64,000 bases of DNA from Spirodela intermedia (lineage: Eukaryota > Streptophyta > Magnoliopsida > Alismatales > Araceae), in assembly GCA_902729315.2 (NCBI GenBank), contig LR746265.1, forward strand, positions 1,964,892 to 2,028,891. The letters are read 5' to 3'. Under the pieces are notes generated by a model. That model was not told the DNA's origin, searched no databases, and worked only from the letters and a program-made list of their open reading frames with translations. This document shows positions 61,801 through 64,000 of this stretch, one piece after another (the stretch's first letter is position 1; each line of letters begins with the position of its first letter). The translations under genes and the position numbers were made by a program.

Positions 61801-64000
61801 AAAAACAAGAGTAGAGATAAACCTTTCATAGAATATTGAGTTGTCTCTTAACTCAATGAGATGATTGACTGAACTGACTATAACGAAGCTCAAAAAAAAT
61901 ATTAAGAGCTAAAAAAGTGACAATCTTGATAGATTATATAATCGATAGTTGATCTTAATTTAACATTGATTTAAAAATGAACTACAATATGGTAATGAAT
62001 GTTAGGTTGGTAGTTCAAAACAAATGGATTTATAAATGAGTACATCTGAAGATGTAAAGACTGCCAATTGTGGATGATTAAACAACATTAATATTATATT
62101 TGAGAGGCATTAACTATAATTATTAAGTAATATGAAAATAAATTGAAGAAAGTTATCAATAAGACTCTCAAGTTGGGTCGTACCTTAAATATTTGAAGTG
62201 AGATTTAAACTTAAATAAGTTAATAATTTTTTTCAAAGTTTTAACTTGTGAAGTACAACATAATATAATATTCATGATTTAATTATATCTAATTAAAAAA
62301 GAAGAGTATGCCATATTGATATATTTTCTAACATATCTATTGCAACCTATGGATAAATACCTTGAAGTATTCGATTAGCTTACTTAGTTAACCCCCATGT
62401 GAGACATGGACCAAGTTATACGTTTGAAATTAGGGATAAAACTGACAGATATATATCTCTATCCTACCATCTAAAAAAATGAGATTGAAATATTAATTCA
62501 AGGAATGTGAGTAATATAAATTATGTTTTCATTCACAACTTGATGTTATTTTAGCTTGATGTTATTTGTTAAAACAAAGATGAGAATTAATATTTTTGTG
62601 TGGATATCATTTTGATTAGGTTTCTTATACCAAAGTATACAAACTTCATGGTGTGATCATTTTTTTCAAATTATATTTGAAATTCGGTCATCATCAATTG
62701 TGATGAAAATTGAAGATATTGTAAAGATGAAATTTATGGTGTAGGAGGGACAATATAAGTTATTAGTGATACTTTTCACCACCTCCAATACACTAGTAAC
62801 ATTTCAATGACTCATGAATCAAATATTTTATCTATACTTACAAAAAACTCATACTAGTTTTTTATGATATTTTGGTGTATAATAAAAATAAAAACACACA
62901 CGAATAAGATCTAAACTATGTTAACAACATTAGTTAGGTATTACTTATATATACATTATAAGAAATATTTATTTAAATAAAGCCAAACTAAATGTTTAGG
63001 TCATTGAGTCTTGACTAAAAGGGTGGAAGTAGATAAAAATAAAATAAAATTTATGCTTAAGTGGTTAATATCTTCCAATCTCTACAAGTTAATAAAATTC
63101 TGAAGCTTTACAGGGTACTTTAAAAGATTTGTGAAAAAATATTGGTCATCTCTTGGCCATCCACACAACAATAAAAGAATAACTCATTACACTATAGAGT
63201 TTTTCAAAAACTCAAAAAAGTAATGGCAAAAGAACCATTATTAGTGCCATCAAATTTCTTCATGATTATTTGAAATAGAAGAAAATACATCTAGTTATAA
63301 GTTGGGAGTTGTGCTCATGTAGGAATACAAGCCTATTACATATTTTATATAATTATAATTTATGATAAGTAATTAATATCAATTGTATCGACAATCTAAA
63401 GCAAACTCATTACTTATTGAGAAAATATTTTGTGATTTACATTGACTAATGAAGTTTGAATTTTAATCAGAATAATAATAGGTTCAACTAAATTACTAAA
63501 GTGGTTAGTGACAATTATTAAGTATAATTTTGAGATTTGATACAAAGAAGTCTTATAAGATAAAACAACAAATATCCTCCAAAGTATTTGAGAGAATAAA
63601 AACTCAAATAACAATGGTCATTTCCCTTATTTGTTAAATATCTAATTTTTTTTTAAGGAGGTACATATTGATCTAACATTGGCACAAATAAGAAGAGAGT
63701 TAGATTGTAGATAAGATGTATGAACAAAATATCCTTTACAACAAGATACATTATGTTAATCTAGGTGATGAGTGTTGTCACAACAATCAAGTTTAATTTA
63801 ACCAATATTGAAATAATACTATGATATTGTGCGAGTGATCATTCAAGATTTTTGAGAACATGCAAATGACTGACCAAACATATTTATTGGATAGACATAA
63901 AGTTATGTATTAAAAAAAGTGTAAGAATGTGTTATTTGTTAATGACATAAATTTGAAACTCTCTCACTAGTGGGGTTCCTTTAGCCACGATTGATCTCAA
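58805..64000. other. AT-rich, gene-free DNA
   Basis: After the 3'UTR of the coiled-coil gene, composition falls to strongly AT-rich with very few CG dinucleotides, most extreme from about 59300 to the end. No open frame longer than about 80 codons and no recognisable protein family was found. A (TA)n tract sits at 60931-60948. The composition is what heavily methylated, C-to-T decayed repeats look like; degenerate LTR-retrotransposon origin is a guess, as no terminal repeats were found. Confidence 0.5.
60931..60948. repeat. (AT)n microsatellite
   Basis: Nine AT units in the AT-rich, gene-free right end of the window. Confidence 0.9.

Noticed and set aside
61900-62200. Possible Copia reverse-transcriptase trace (AAATGGATTTATAAA)
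   Set aside because: Only a five-residue KWIYK match with stops directly after; too weak to call a retrotransposon fragment.
1-64000. tRNA, rRNA genes, CRISPR arrays, prokaryotic operons
   Set aside because: No tRNA box A/B pattern, rRNA core or regular spaced repeat was seen on reading both strands; the DNA is eukaryotic nuclear.

Overview
The window is nuclear DNA from a flowering plant. Most genes are split by GT-AG introns, and the encoded proteins are plant families: plastid MurE homologue, TIC32-type SDR, CYP86A P450, ATL RING-H2 and NT-C2 coiled-coil protein. Gene composition looks bimodal: some genes are intronless and very GC-rich at third codon positions (NCS1 permease, ATL, CYP86A, four-TM membrane protein), while others are multi-exon and AT-richer with AT-rich introns. 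This pattern is typical of monocots, so I infer a monocot, but the species is not identifiable from the sequence alone. (CT)n/(GA)n microsatellites are abundant near gene 5' ends.

Layout from left to right: 1-3078 CT/GA-rich DNA without a gene I can support; 3079-4779 (+) plastid NCS1 nucleobase transporter; 6765-8853 (+) 2-oxoglutarate/Fe(II) dioxygenase in four exons; 10262-11077 (+) ATL-type RING-H2 E3 ligase; 12211-19706 (-) large RING E3 ligase in seven exons, with its final exon followed by a degenerate 89-bp tandem copy; 20843-27600 (-) 1480-residue NT-C2/coiled-coil protein; 29381-30952 (+) CYP86A fatty-acid omega-hydroxylase; 31260-36515 (-) TIC32-like short-chain dehydrogenase in eight exons, with a 214-bp solo LTR in intron 3; 37268-37981 (-) small four-TM membrane protein; 38706-about 45225 (-) C2H2 zinc-finger protein with a leader intron; 46207-48190 (-) universal-stress-protein domain protein without kinase or U-box; 50322-54883 (-) plastid MurE homologue; 55324-58804 (+) coiled-coil protein; 58805-64000 AT-rich DNA without a recognisable gene, probably decayed repeats.

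I rebuilt all multi-exon genes by hand from splice sites, reading-frame continuity and family resemblance. The exon phases add up in every case, giving full-length products of 370, 851, 1480, 313, 736, 271, 795 and 447 residues. The genes do not form a pathway or cluster; this is an ordinary gene-rich plant segment. Several products are plastid-associated (NCS1 transporter, TIC32-like SDR, MurE), but I see no sign that they are co-regulated.

The most notable observations are the solo LTR with perfect target-site duplication, the duplicated RING tail, the altered ligase motifs in MurE (in line with its non-peptidoglycan role in seed plants), the shortened USP protein, and the short divergent promoter between MurE and the coiled-coil gene. 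I found no undescribed multi-gene system.
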